DNA of 14,547 nucleotides from Acidobacteriota bacterium (GTDB taxonomy: Bacteria; Acidobacteriota; Terriglobia; Terriglobales; Acidobacteriaceae): the NCBI GenBank assembly GCA_021805265.1, contig JAJZFR010000105.1:1-14547 (forward strand), given 5' to 3'. This document shows positions 7,093 through 14,547 of the stretch, piece by piece. Under the pieces are notes generated by a model. That model was not told the origin of the DNA, did no database searches, and saw nothing but the letters and a program-made list of their open reading frames with translations. The position numbers were made by a program, and so were the translations under genes. Position 1 is the stretch's first letter. Every line of letters begins with the position of its first letter.

Positions 7093-7871
7093 AGTTCGTC
7101 GTCAAACTCGGTGGCGCGGGACTCGAAGATCCAAACCTCCTCCACGGCTGTGTTCGCGCCATTGCCGAGATGGTCCGCGCGGGCCATCGCGTCGCCGTTG
7201 TCCACGGCGGCGGCGTACAGCTCACGCGTACGCTTGATCGGCTGGGCAAGAAGAGCGAGTTCCTCGACGGACTTCGCGTCACCGATGCCGAAACCCGCGA
7301 CGCCGCGCTCATGGTCTTTTCCGGCTCGGTCAACAAGCGCCTTGTCGCAGCCTTTGCCTCCGTCGGCCAGCCTGCCATCGGCATGAGCGGCGGCGACGGC
7401 CTCCAGTTCCGCGCACGCAAGAAGCGCACCGAACCAGACCTCGGCTTCGTCGGCGAAATTGCCGCCTCGGATCCGCGTTGGATGGAGGCTATCTTCGAGT
7501 TGCAGGGCGTACCGGTTCTCTCCTCCATGGCGCTCGGTTTCGACGGCGAATACTACAACATCAACGCCGACGAAATGGCCGCCGCCTGCGCCATCAGCCT
7601 CCGCGCCGATGCTCTCGTCTTTCTCACTGACGTTCCCGGAGTACGAGGTTCCGGCGGCGATGTCATGCGCTGGCTCAGCATCGATCAGATTGCGGAAATG
7701 ACGCGCTCCGCCATCATCTCCGGAGGCATGTTGCCCAAATTGAGCGCCTGTCGCGAGGCCCTGCTCCACGGTGTTAAACGCGTCAGAATACTACCCGCCG
7801 AAGCCGCGCAATCTCTGCCCGATTTCTGCTCCGCACGCATCGAACAAGGAACCGAGGTCATGGTCGCATGA
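7089..7871 (+). CDS. argB: N-acetylglutamate kinase
   Basis: This 260-residue amino acid kinase phosphorylates N-acetylglutamate with ATP. Seen motifs are Lys6 in KLGG, the HGGG loop at 39-42, the substrate segment GLRVTD at 61-66, NINAD at 157-161, FLTDVPGV at 178-185, and Lys217 in GGMLPK. These correspond to the catalytic Lys8, Asp162 and Lys217 of the E. coli enzyme. There is no N-terminal helix before the first strand. Arginine-inhibited hexameric kinases carry such a helix, so this one is probably an arginine-insensitive dimer like that of E. coli; that is inference. The start overlaps the argC stop as ATGA, and GGAGG sits 6 nt upstream. Confidence 0.97.
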   Translation: MKFVVKLGGAGLEDPNLLHGCVRAIAEMVRAGHRVAVVHGGGVQLTRTLDRLGKKSEFLDGLRVTDAETRDAALMVFSGSVNKRLVAAFASVGQPAIGMSGGDGLQFRARKKRTEPDLGFVGEIAASDPRWMEAIFELQGVPVLSSMALGFDGEYYNINADEMAAACAISLRADALVFLTDVPGVRGSGGDVMRWLSIDQIAEMTRSAIISGGMLPKLSACREALLHGVKRVRILPAEAAQSLPDFCSARIEQGTEVMVA

Positions 7872-9163
7872 ACCCATTCAGCACGAAAGAAGAATCGAAG
7901 ATGAGCCTCAACGAACTCCGCGCGGCGGAAGCAAAACTGCTCGTGCCAACCTATGATCGCAACGCCGTTCTCTTCGAGCGCGGCGAAGGCGTATATCTCT
8001 TTGACAACCACGGCGAGCGTTATCTTGACCTGCTCAGCGGCATCGGCGTCAACGCCCTCGGATACGCCCATCCCGCCATTGAAAATGCTATCGCTCAGCA
8101 GAGCAGAAAGCTGATCCACACCTCCAATCTCTACTTCCATGCGGGCCAGGCAGAGCTGGCCATGCGGCTCACCGAGCGCTCCGGTCTTGATCGCGTCTTC
8201 TTTGCCAACACCGGCACCGAAGCCTGGGAGGGAGCGATGAAATTCGCCCGCGCCCACGCCGGCCTCCTGCGCTCGGAAGGCAAACAGATCGGCACAAAAT
8301 TCCTCGCCCTCGAACACAGTTTTCATGGCCGCACCTATGGCTCTGTCTCCACCACCCACAAGGCAAAATATCGCGAGCCGTTTGCTCCCACCCTGCCCGG
8401 CGTCGAGTTTGTCCGCTTCAACGACGTTGCCGATCTGCGCGACAAATTCTCCTCCGACGTCTGCGCCATTCTCCTCGAATCCATTCAGGGCGAGGGCGGC
8501 ATCCGCCCGCTTTCCAAAGAGTTTCTAGCCACCGCGCGAGAACTCACCGCGAGCACTGGTGCGCTCCTTGTCCTCGACGAGATTCAGGCTGGTCTCGGGC
8601 GCACCGGCAAGTGGTTCGCCTATCAGCACTACGACATTCTGCCCGACATTGCCACGCTCGCCAAGCCCCTCGCGGGCGGCATTCCCCTCGGCGCAATCCT
8701 CTGCACCGAAGAGGTCGCGCGCGCCATTCATCCCGGCATGCATGGCACTACCTTCGGCGGCGGTCCGCTCGCCTGCGCCGTCGCCATCGCCGTCATCGAC
8801 GCGCTTGATCGCGACTGCCTGCTCGAGAACGCAACTACTGTCGGCGGCTATTTCATGAATCAGTTGCGCAGCCTTCAACAGAAGCACGCATCCATCCTCG
8901 ACGTGCGCGGCATCGGCCTGATGATCGCCGCCGAACTCGACTCCGCAGAACTTGGCAAAATCGTCGTCAGGAAAATGATGGAGCGCAGAATCCTCATCAA
9001 CTGCACCAGCGATACCGTGCTGCGTTTTCTGCCGCCCTACATCCTCACCCGCGCCCATGTCGATCAGGCGATTCTTGCGCTCGACGAAATCCTCGCGGAC
9101 GCCGCCGCAGGCCATCAGGCCGAACAGAATACAACTTTGGCAGGAGGTCACTCCCGTGGCTAG
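7868..9163 (+). CDS. argD: N-acetylornithine aminotransferase
   Basis: This 431-residue class III PLP aminotransferase transfers an amino group from glutamate to N-acetylglutamate semialdehyde to give N-acetylornithine. The phosphate-binding NTGTEAWEGAMK region is at 114-125. The cofactor aspartate is Asp237 in LVLDEIQAGLGRTGKW. The Schiff-base lysine is Lys266 in TLAKPLAGG. Family members often also serve the lysine pathway as succinyldiaminopimelate aminotransferase. The start overlaps the argB stop as ATGA, with GAGG 10 nt upstream; Met12 (7901), preceded by AAAGAAG-like purines, is an alternative. The stop overlaps the argF start by 8 nt. The last 20 or so residues are a polar tail that hosts the argF ribosome site. 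Confidence 0.96.
   Translation: MNPFSTKEESKMSLNELRAAEAKLLVPTYDRNAVLFERGEGVYLFDNHGERYLDLLSGIGVNALGYAHPAIENAIAQQSRKLIHTSNLYFHAGQAELAMRLTERSGLDRVFFANTGTEAWEGAMKFARAHAGLLRSEGKQIGTKFLALEHSFHGRTYGSVSTTHKAKYREPFAPTLPGVEFVRFNDVADLRDKFSSDVCAILLESIQGEGGIRPLSKEFLATARELTASTGALLVLDEIQAGLGRTGKWFAYQHYDILPDIATLAKPLAGGIPLGAILCTEEVARAIHPGMHGTTFGGGPLACAVAIAVIDALDRDCLLENATTVGGYFMNQLRSLQQKHASILDVRGIGLMIAAELDSAELGKIVVRKMMERRILINCTSDTVLRFLPPYILTRAHVDQAILALDEILADAAAGHQAEQNTTLAGGHSRG
9142..9147 (+). promoter_or_regulatory. Strong Shine-Dalgarno that fixes the argF start at GTG
   Basis: AGGAGG lies 8 nt before GTG 9156. It decides against the longer frame beginning at ATG 9057, which would overlap argD by over 100 nt, and against ATG 9240, which has no ribosome site. 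Confidence 0.85.
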
Positions 9164-10196
9164 CAAAGCATTTCTCGAACGACACACATCGGAAGTCGCC
9201 ATCTCTCAAGACGCACAGATTCTCGCCGCTGCCGCGCGCATGGCGGGCGAAGACCTCTGCTCGATCAGCGATCTTTCGAGCGAAGAAACCCAGGCCGTTC
9301 TCAGGCTCGGCCACGACGTCAAGCGCAATCCACGCGCCTGGCGTCACGCGCTCGACGCCAAGCAGATGGTTCTCATGTTCGAGAAAGCCAGCCTCCGCAC
9401 ACGCCTCAGCTTCGAGGCCGGCATCAACACGCTGGGCGGCAACGCGATCTTCTTTGACCAGACCAACTCCCTGCTCGGCGAGCGCGAATCCATCGCCGAT
9501 GTCGCGCGCAACGTCGAGCGCTGGGTAGACGTAATCGTGCTGCGCACCTATGCCCACGACACCATCACAGAGATGGCCGCCCATGCGCGCGTTCCGGTCG
9601 TCAACGCGCTCTCCGACTTTGAACATCCCTGCCAGGCGCTGGCCGATTTCATGACCCTGGAAGAGCACTTCGGCACCGTCAAGGGCCTCAACTTCACCTA
9701 CGTCGGCGACGGCAACAACGTCTGCCATTCGCTCATGCTCGCCGGCGCGCAACTCGGCGCGAACGTCACCGTCGCCACCCCGCGCGGCTACTCGCCGGAT
9801 ATTGAAATCGTCACTCTCGCCCGTGAACGCGCCGCCGCCAACGGCTGCGAGCTTCGCCTCACCCAGGACCCCATGGCCGGCGCCGAATCCGCCGACGCCA
9901 TCTACACCGATGTCTGCGTCAGCATGGGCTTCGAGCACGAATCCACCAAGCGCGCGCCCATCTTCCGTCCGTTTCAGGTCAACGACGCCATGATGGCTCA
10001 AGCCGCCAGCCATGCGGTCTTCATGCACTGCCTGCCCGCGCGGCGCGGCGCGGAAGTCTCCGACGCCGTCCTCGACGGACCGCAGTCGATCGTCTTCGAT
10101 CAGGCCGAGAATCGCATGCACGCCCAGAAGGCGCTCTTGCTGCTGCTACTCGGCGGACTCTCCAACCCGAACAGTTTTGCGCAGCCCAGCCAATAG
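9156..10196 (+). CDS. argF: Ornithine carbamoyltransferase
   Basis: The enzyme makes citrulline from ornithine and carbamoyl phosphate. From GTG 9156 it has 346 residues. The carbamoyl-phosphate loop reads SLRTR (79-83) in FEKASLRTR, where the commonest form is STRTR. HPCQ is at 157-160, GDGNNVCHS at 184-192, the ornithine-binding Asp252 and SMG loop at 256-258, and HCLPARRG at 291-298. The last two motifs favour ornithine over N-acetyl- or N-succinylornithine as substrate. About 28 residues precede the usual family start (ISDLSSEE), longer than most relatives. The 3' end is followed by the only sizeable gap in the operon (57 bp to argG). Confidence 0.95.
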   Translation: MASKAFLERHTSEVAISQDAQILAAAARMAGEDLCSISDLSSEETQAVLRLGHDVKRNPRAWRHALDAKQMVLMFEKASLRTRLSFEAGINTLGGNAIFFDQTNSLLGERESIADVARNVERWVDVIVLRTYAHDTITEMAAHARVPVVNALSDFEHPCQALADFMTLEEHFGTVKGLNFTYVGDGNNVCHSLMLAGAQLGANVTVATPRGYSPDIEIVTLARERAAANGCELRLTQDPMAGAESADAIYTDVCVSMGFEHESTKRAPIFRPFQVNDAMMAQAASHAVFMHCLPARRGAEVSDAVLDGPQSIVFDQAENRMHAQKALLLLLLGGLSNPNSFAQPSQ

Positions 10197-10221
10197 CCGC
10201 GCCTACTCTCCATGGAATCAC

Positions 10222-10241
10222 CAAGCCCCGACAAGCCCCGA
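10222..10241. repeat. Perfect 10-bp tandem duplication before argG
   Basis: CAAGCCCCGA occurs twice in a row in the argF-argG gap, ending at the first base of the argG ribosome site. No hairpin or promoter was evident in 10197-10253, so argG is probably read from the upstream promoter. Confidence 0.9.
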
Positions 10242-10253
10242 AAGGAAGTCATC

Positions 10254-11468
10254 ATGGCAAAGAAAGTTGTTCTCGCATACTCCGGCGGACTCGATACCTC
10301 CATCATCATTCCGTGGATCAACGAAAACTATGGCATGGATGTGATCGCCATGATCGCCGACGTCGGCCAGGGCGACGACCTCGACGCTGTGGTCGCCAAA
10401 GCCTACGCAACGGGCGCCAAGAAAGCCGTCGTCTGCGATCTGCGCGAAGAGTTCCTGCGCGACTACGTCTATCCCACTGTGCGCGCGGGCGCCATTTACG
10501 AACACAAATATCTCCTCGGCACCTCCATCGCGCGGCCCATCATCGCCAAATATCAGGTGCTCACCGCGCTCAGTGAAAATGCGGATGCGGTCGCCCACGG
10601 CTGCACCGGCAAGGGCAACGACCAGGTACGCTTCGAGCATGCCTATCAGGCACTCGCCCCCGAACTCGCCGTCATCGCTCCCTGGCGCGAGTGGACGCTC
10701 AAGAGCCGCGAAGACTGTCTCGACTACGCGGAAGCGCACGGCATTCCACTCGCCCAGAGCCGCGAGAAGATTCACTCCCGCGACCGCAACATCTGGCACA
10801 TCAGCCACGAGGGCGGAGAACTCGAAGACGCCGGCAATCGTCCGCTCGATTCCACATGGGTATGGACACGCAGCCCACAGGATGCCCCGGACCACGAAGA
10901 GATCGTCGAGATCGGCTTCGATCAGGGCATTCCCGTCGCCGTCAACGGGCAGCGCCTCGACGCTGTGCAACTGGTCGAGTTGCTCAACGAAATCGCAGCG
11001 CTCAATGCAATCGGGCGCATCGACATCGTCGAAAACCGCTTTGTCGGAATGAAGAGCCGCGGCATCTACGAAACCCCCGGCGGCACTCTCATCACCACAG
11101 CGCACCGCGAACTCGAGTCCCTCACGCTCGAGCGCGAAGTCGCACACTACAAGCAGCAGATCGCCCTCAAATACGCCGAGCTCGTCTACTTCGGCCTCTG
11201 GTTTACCCCGCTCCGTGAAGCGCTCGACAGCTTCGTCTCGAAGACCCAGGAGAACGTAACCGGCACCGTCAAACTCGCGCTCTACAAGGGCAATATCGAC
11301 ATCACAGGTCGCTCCAGCGAATTCTCGCTCTACTCCAATGAGCTTTCCTCCTTCACCATGGGCGCGAGCTACGATCAGATGGACGCGAAGGGTTTCATCC
11401 GCATCCTCGGCTTACCCGCGCGCACCCAGGCGCACCTGCTCGCCATGAAGAAAGAGGCAGTCAAGTGA
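10254..11468 (+). CDS. argG: Argininosuccinate synthase
   Basis: The 404-residue protein joins citrulline and aspartate using ATP, forming argininosuccinate. The ATP pyrophosphatase loop AYSGGLDTS is at 8-16, and HGCTGKGNDQVRFE at 115-128 contributes to citrulline and aspartate binding. Length and motifs match the common 400-residue bacterial class. ATG 10254 is chosen because AAAGGAAG lies 5 nt upstream and the family begins right at the first strand (KKVVLAYSGG). An in-frame ATG at 10212 would add 14 residues with no family support. The stop overlaps the argH start as GTGA. Confidence 0.97.
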   Translation: MAKKVVLAYSGGLDTSIIIPWINENYGMDVIAMIADVGQGDDLDAVVAKAYATGAKKAVVCDLREEFLRDYVYPTVRAGAIYEHKYLLGTSIARPIIAKYQVLTALSENADAVAHGCTGKGNDQVRFEHAYQALAPELAVIAPWREWTLKSREDCLDYAEAHGIPLAQSREKIHSRDRNIWHISHEGGELEDAGNRPLDSTWVWTRSPQDAPDHEEIVEIGFDQGIPVAVNGQRLDAVQLVELLNEIAALNAIGRIDIVENRFVGMKSRGIYETPGGTLITTAHRELESLTLEREVAHYKQQIALKYAELVYFGLWFTPLREALDSFVSKTQENVTGTVKLALYKGNIDITGRSSEFSLYSNELSSFTMGASYDQMDAKGFIRILGLPARTQAHLLAMKKEAVK

Positions 11469-12904
11469 AGATGTGGTCGGGGCGATTTCGCGAGCCGCTC
11501 GACGAGAACTTCGACCAGTGGCAGCGCTCGATTTCCTTCGACTGGCGACTGCTCCCGCAGGAACTGGCCGCCAGCAAGGCCCACGCCTCGGCTCTCGCCG
11601 CTGCTGGAATCGTTAGCGCCAGCGAACTCACCACGCTCCGCAGCGGACTCGACGCCATCGCGCGAAAATTCCGCAGCCCCGAGCGCGCCGCAGAAATCGC
11701 CGGCCACCCCGCCGCAGAAGACATTCACCACTTCGTCGAACTGGCGCTCACCGCAGAGATCGGAACCCTCGCGCTCAAGCTCCACACCGGCCGCAGCCGC
11801 AACGAACAGATTGCCACCGATCTCCGCCTCTACGTGCGCGACGAGATTCAAAAAAACATTGCAGCATTGACCAACTGGGCCGCGGCACTGCTCGCCAAAG
11901 CCCGCGCTGCCAGCGACCAGGTGATGCCCAGCTACACCCACCTCCAGCGCGCTGAACCCGTGCTCGTCGCGCACTGGCTCCAGGCTTATGTACAAATGCT
12001 TCTGCGCGACATCACGCGCCTCGAAGACTGCTCCTCGCGTCTCAATTTCTGCCCTCTCGGTTCGGGAGCCGTCGCCGGAGCCACGCTCAAACTCGACCGC
12101 TCGATCGCCGCGCGCGAGCTTGCCTTCACTGCGCCCACAGCCAACAGCATGGACTCGACCAGCGACCGCGATTTTGTCCTCGAGTATCTGCATGCCCTCA
12201 CACTTGTCGGTCTTCACGCCAGCCGATTCGCCGAAGAGATCACGCTCTTCGCCACTGCGGAATTTGCCTTCGTCGAGCTGCCCGAAGCCTTCTCGACCGG
12301 ATCGAGCGCCATGCCGCAGAAAAAAAATCCCGACCTCACCGAACTTGTCCGTGCCAAAGTCGGACGCATCCACGGCGCGGCTACAGCCGTCGCCATGCAG
12401 CTCAAAGGCCTGCCCCTGGCCTACAATAAAGACATGCAGGAGACTCAGGAGCCATGCTTCGCCGTGACCGGTACCAGCCAGATGATCGCGCTCCTCGCCG
12501 GGTTCACCGCGTCGCTTGCCTTTCGCTCTGACCGCATGAGCGCAGCAGCCAACACCGGCTATCTCAATGCCATGGCCGCCGCAACCTATCTCGTCCACAA
12601 GGGAGTTCCCTTCCGCACTGCGCATGAAAAAATCGGCAACGCGGTGCGCTTCGCCCTTGAAAAGCAGGTCGAGCTGGACGGCCTCACACTCGACGAGCTC
12701 GAACAATTCGGCTCCGAGTTTGGCCCCGATTTCTATCACGCCGTAACCCTCGACGCCACGCTCGATTGTCACGATGTGATCGGCGGCACGGCGCGCGCTC
12801 AGGTCCGTGATGCGCTCGCAATTGCGGAGCTTCAGGTCACCGCCCTGCGCGCAAAATATCCCGTCGTCGCAAGCCATCCGGAGGTCGCTCATGCTGGTGC
12901 GTAA
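11465..12904 (+). CDS. argH: Argininosuccinate lyase
   Basis: The 479-residue fumarase/aspartase-superfamily enzyme splits argininosuccinate into arginine and fumarate. It begins with the typical MWSGRF. TGRSRNEQ is at 108-115, the catalytic-histidine region THLQ at 158-161, and the flexible signature loop GSSAMPQKKNPD at 279-290 with the likely catalytic serine at 281. GTG 11465 overlaps the argG stop and has AGAGG 7 nt upstream; ATG 11471, two codons later, is also possible. The 3' end overlaps argA by 14 nt. The loop is encoded through a run of eight A residues (12320-12327). Confidence 0.97.
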   Translation: MKMWSGRFREPLDENFDQWQRSISFDWRLLPQELAASKAHASALAAAGIVSASELTTLRSGLDAIARKFRSPERAAEIAGHPAAEDIHHFVELALTAEIGTLALKLHTGRSRNEQIATDLRLYVRDEIQKNIAALTNWAAALLAKARAASDQVMPSYTHLQRAEPVLVAHWLQAYVQMLLRDITRLEDCSSRLNFCPLGSGAVAGATLKLDRSIAARELAFTAPTANSMDSTSDRDFVLEYLHALTLVGLHASRFAEEITLFATAEFAFVELPEAFSTGSSAMPQKKNPDLTELVRAKVGRIHGAATAVAMQLKGLPLAYNKDMQETQEPCFAVTGTSQMIALLAGFTASLAFRSDRMSAAANTGYLNAMAAATYLVHKGVPFRTAHEKIGNAVRFALEKQVELDGLTLDELEQFGSEFGPDFYHAVTLDATLDCHDVIGGTARAQVRDALAIAELQVTALRAKYPVVASHPEVAHAGA

Positions 12905-13409
12905 AGCGCGCCTTCAGGATGCCTCGAACGTCTTCGATCTGGTCAACAGCCTCAGCGGAGACGGGACGCTGCTGAAGCGACAGTTCGCTGAAATCTGTGA
13001 AAACATCCGCGACTTTACCGTCGCCGAGTCAGACACCGGAGTCTTCCTCGGCTGCGGCGCGCTCCATCTCTACGGACCCCATCTCGCCGAGGTGCGCTCC
13101 ATCGTCATGACTCCCGGCGCAAAGGGAAAAGGCGTCGGCGGACGCGTCCTCAAGGCCCTCATCGAGGAAGCTGAAGAGCACGGCATTCAATCCGTCTGTC
13201 TCTTCACACGCATCCCGGATTTCTTCTTCAAATACGGCTTCCGCACCGTCGAAGACAAGGCCGAACTACCCGACAAGATATTCAAAGACTGCCAAAGCTG
13301 CCCGCGTCTTCATCGCTGCGACGAGGTCGCCATGGTGCGCGGAAAAATCCCTCGCATGTCCATCCTCGGTCCCCGTCATGAAGCGCAGGAACTGGTCCGC
13401 CTCGCGTAA
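12891..13409 (+). CDS. argA: Short GNAT-type N-acetylglutamate synthase
   Basis: This 172-residue GNAT acetyltransferase resembles the short, kinase-less N-acetylglutamate synthases that start arginine synthesis from glutamate and acetyl-CoA. The acetyl-CoA loop is PGAKGKGVGGRV (75-86), after the VRSIVM strand. FFFKYGFRTV (111-120) matches the GNAT motif B region. The C-terminal part holds Cys134-x2-Cys137-x5-Cys143, followed by DEVAM, a pattern I recall from this ArgA type. ATG 12891 is set by GGAGG 6 nt upstream; an earlier in-frame ATG (12807) lies inside argH. It overlaps argH by 14 nt and closes the operon. Family and context agree. Another GNAT substrate is possible but unlikely. Confidence 0.85.
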   Translation: MLVRKARLQDASNVFDLVNSLSGDGTLLKRQFAEICENIRDFTVAESDTGVFLGCGALHLYGPHLAEVRSIVMTPGAKGKGVGGRVLKALIEEAEEHGIQSVCLFTRIPDFFFKYGFRTVEDKAELPDKIFKDCQSCPRLHRCDEVAMVRGKIPRMSILGPRHEAQELVRLA

Positions 13410-13416
13410 TTGAAAT

Positions 13417-14547
13417 TCATTTTTCGCGCTCGATGAGCTTCCGATAAAACTCCACCGCCAGGCCAAGTACAGCCTTCTGCGAGAAGCGCTCGACCGCCCA
13501 CGCTCTTGCAGCTTCTCCCATCTTTCGTCTCCGCGGCTCATCCTTCAGCAGCAGGAGAGCAGCCTCGGTGATTGCTGCGGGATTTTCCGGCGGAACGACG
13601 AATCCCGTAATCTCCGGCAACACGGCATCGCGCGCGCCAGTCGATTCCGTCGTAATCGCCGCCAGTCCGCTCGCCGCTGCCTCCAGCACCGCGTTGGGAA
13701 ATCCCTCGCGATGTGTCGGCAACACAAAAAAATCCATCGCCCGATAATACTCTTCCACATTCGCAACAAAGCCCGTGTGGCGGATGCGCGGATGATCCGC
13801 GATGTGCGCCTTCCAGTGCCCATCCAACTCATCGTCCGATGCATCGAACCAGCCCACCAGCAGCAGCCAGCATTGCGGATGAACATCCAGAATCGCATCG
13901 AACGCCATCAGCAATTCGGGGACGCCTTTGTCGCGCGTCAGGCGACCGACAAATCCGATCACCGCATCCTCTGCTGGAATATCCATCATCTCGCGCAAAG
14001 CGGTCCTGCCGGGATGAAAGCGTTCCGTATCCACTCCGTTGCTGCTTCCCTCGCCCAGCAGAAAAAACTTCTTCTCGCGCGCTATGCCCATCGCGGCAGC
14101 CTCTTCCAACAGGCTTCTGCTGTTGCACAACACAACATCCGCGCAACCGGCCGCAATCCGCTCGGACAGCAGCAGCGTATGTCGTTTCCATCCCCGGCTG
14201 GTCTCCAGTTTCAGTCCGCGCAGCGTATACACCCGATGCGGAATCCGCAGCAGCCACGCCGCCGTGCAACCCAGCAGTCCAACCTTCGGCGTACTGAAAT
14301 CGACCAGCTTTGGCCGATGCCTCAGGAGAAACCAGAGAATGCGAAGAAACGCGGCCATATCCGCAAACGGGGCAAAGCCACGCTCCATTGAAATGGCCTG
14401 CGACGACACGCCTTCCTCTTCCGCTGTGCGCTCCAGCAGCCAGCCCGGCGACGAGATGAGCGTCACGTCGAAACCAGCTTCGCGCAATGCCCGCAACCGC
14501 CCGCGCAACACCAGGCAGGTCTGCGCGCTGGTTACTCCAACCACCAT
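13417..14547 (-). CDS. GT4-family glycosyltransferase, probably 5'-truncated
   Basis: At least 376 residues form a two-Rossmann GT-B glycosyltransferase. The N-half has TLRGLKLE and the GEGSSNGVDTERF segment. The C-half has VGRLTRDKGVPELL and the GT4 EX7E motif in REGFPNAVLEAAASG. Such enzymes add sugars from nucleotide donors to lipid-linked glycans for capsule, O-antigen or exopolysaccharide; the substrate cannot be read here. No signal peptide is seen, so it likely works at the inner face of the membrane. The ATG at the very last bases begins VVGVTSAQTCLVLRGRL, which is already at the first beta strand, so the true start may lie beyond the window. It converges on argA with only 7 bp between the stops. 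Confidence 0.88.
   Translation of the reverse strand: MVVGVTSAQTCLVLRGRLRALREAGFDVTLISSPGWLLERTAEEEGVSSQAISMERGFAPFADMAAFLRILWFLLRHRPKLVDFSTPKVGLLGCTAAWLLRIPHRVYTLRGLKLETSRGWKRHTLLLSERIAAGCADVVLCNSRSLLEEAAAMGIAREKKFFLLGEGSSNGVDTERFHPGRTALREMMDIPAEDAVIGFVGRLTRDKGVPELLMAFDAILDVHPQCWLLLVGWFDASDDELDGHWKAHIADHPRIRHTGFVANVEEYYRAMDFFVLPTHREGFPNAVLEAAASGLAAITTESTGARDAVLPEITGFVVPPENPAAITEAALLLLKDEPRRRKMGEAARAWAVERFSQKAVLGLAVEFYRKLIEREK

Noticed and set aside
9045..10121. A 358-codon minus-strand frame opposite argF
   Set aside because: Antisense shadow of argF with no recognisable domain.
11375..12892. A 505-codon minus-strand frame opposite argH and the end of argG
   Set aside because: It mirrors argH codon structure and shows no family motifs; argH is certain.
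1..14547. Search by eye for CRISPR arrays, insertion sequences, tRNA or rRNA genes, toxin-antitoxin or defence genes
   Set aside because: No spaced direct repeats, transposase motifs, cloverleaf-like ends or defence-family motifs were seen; the window is nearly filled by the genes listed.

Overview
This window reads as a GC-rich chromosomal segment of a heterotrophic, prototrophic bacterium. Gene content and protein style suggest Acidobacteriota, probably the Terriglobia (subdivision 1). That placement is inference from pattern recognition, not a search. No mobile element, CRISPR array, rRNA or tRNA was seen.

Layout from left to right. A truncated gene for an exported BON-domain protein lies at 1-581 on the minus strand. 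Upstream of it, also on the minus strand, is a full-length gltB (glutamate synthase large subunit, 773-5287). A 255-bp divergent intergenic region (5288-5542) follows. It carries a pair of ARG-box-like operators laid exactly over two back-to-back sigma-70-like promoters, one firing left to gltB and one right to argR. From 5543 to 13409 runs a tightly packed plus-strand arginine operon, argR-argC-argB-argD-argF-argG-argH-argA. Most of its junctions overlap (ATGA, GTGA, or 8-14 nt). The only real gap is the 57 bp between argF and argG. Finally, a GT4-type glycosyltransferase gene (13417-14547, minus strand, probably cut by the window edge) converges on the operon end with 7 bp between the stop codons.

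How the genes work together. GltB makes glutamate, the precursor of arginine. A short GNAT-type N-acetylglutamate synthase (argA) starts the pathway. ArgB, ArgC and ArgD carry N-acetylglutamate to N-acetylornithine. ArgF, ArgG and ArgH convert ornithine to arginine. The N-acetylornithine deacetylation or transacetylation step (argE or argJ) is absent here and must be encoded elsewhere. ArgR is the first gene of the operon, downstream of its own likely operator, so autoregulation and joint control of gltB are likely.

The window is mainly housekeeping. I do not see a clearly new biological system. The most interesting signals are the near-symmetric ARG-box/double-promoter module, a tandem DNA repeat that encodes the hydrophobic core of the BON protein's signal peptide, an ECF-sigma-like promoter in front of that gene, and the cysteine cluster at the end of the short ArgA.
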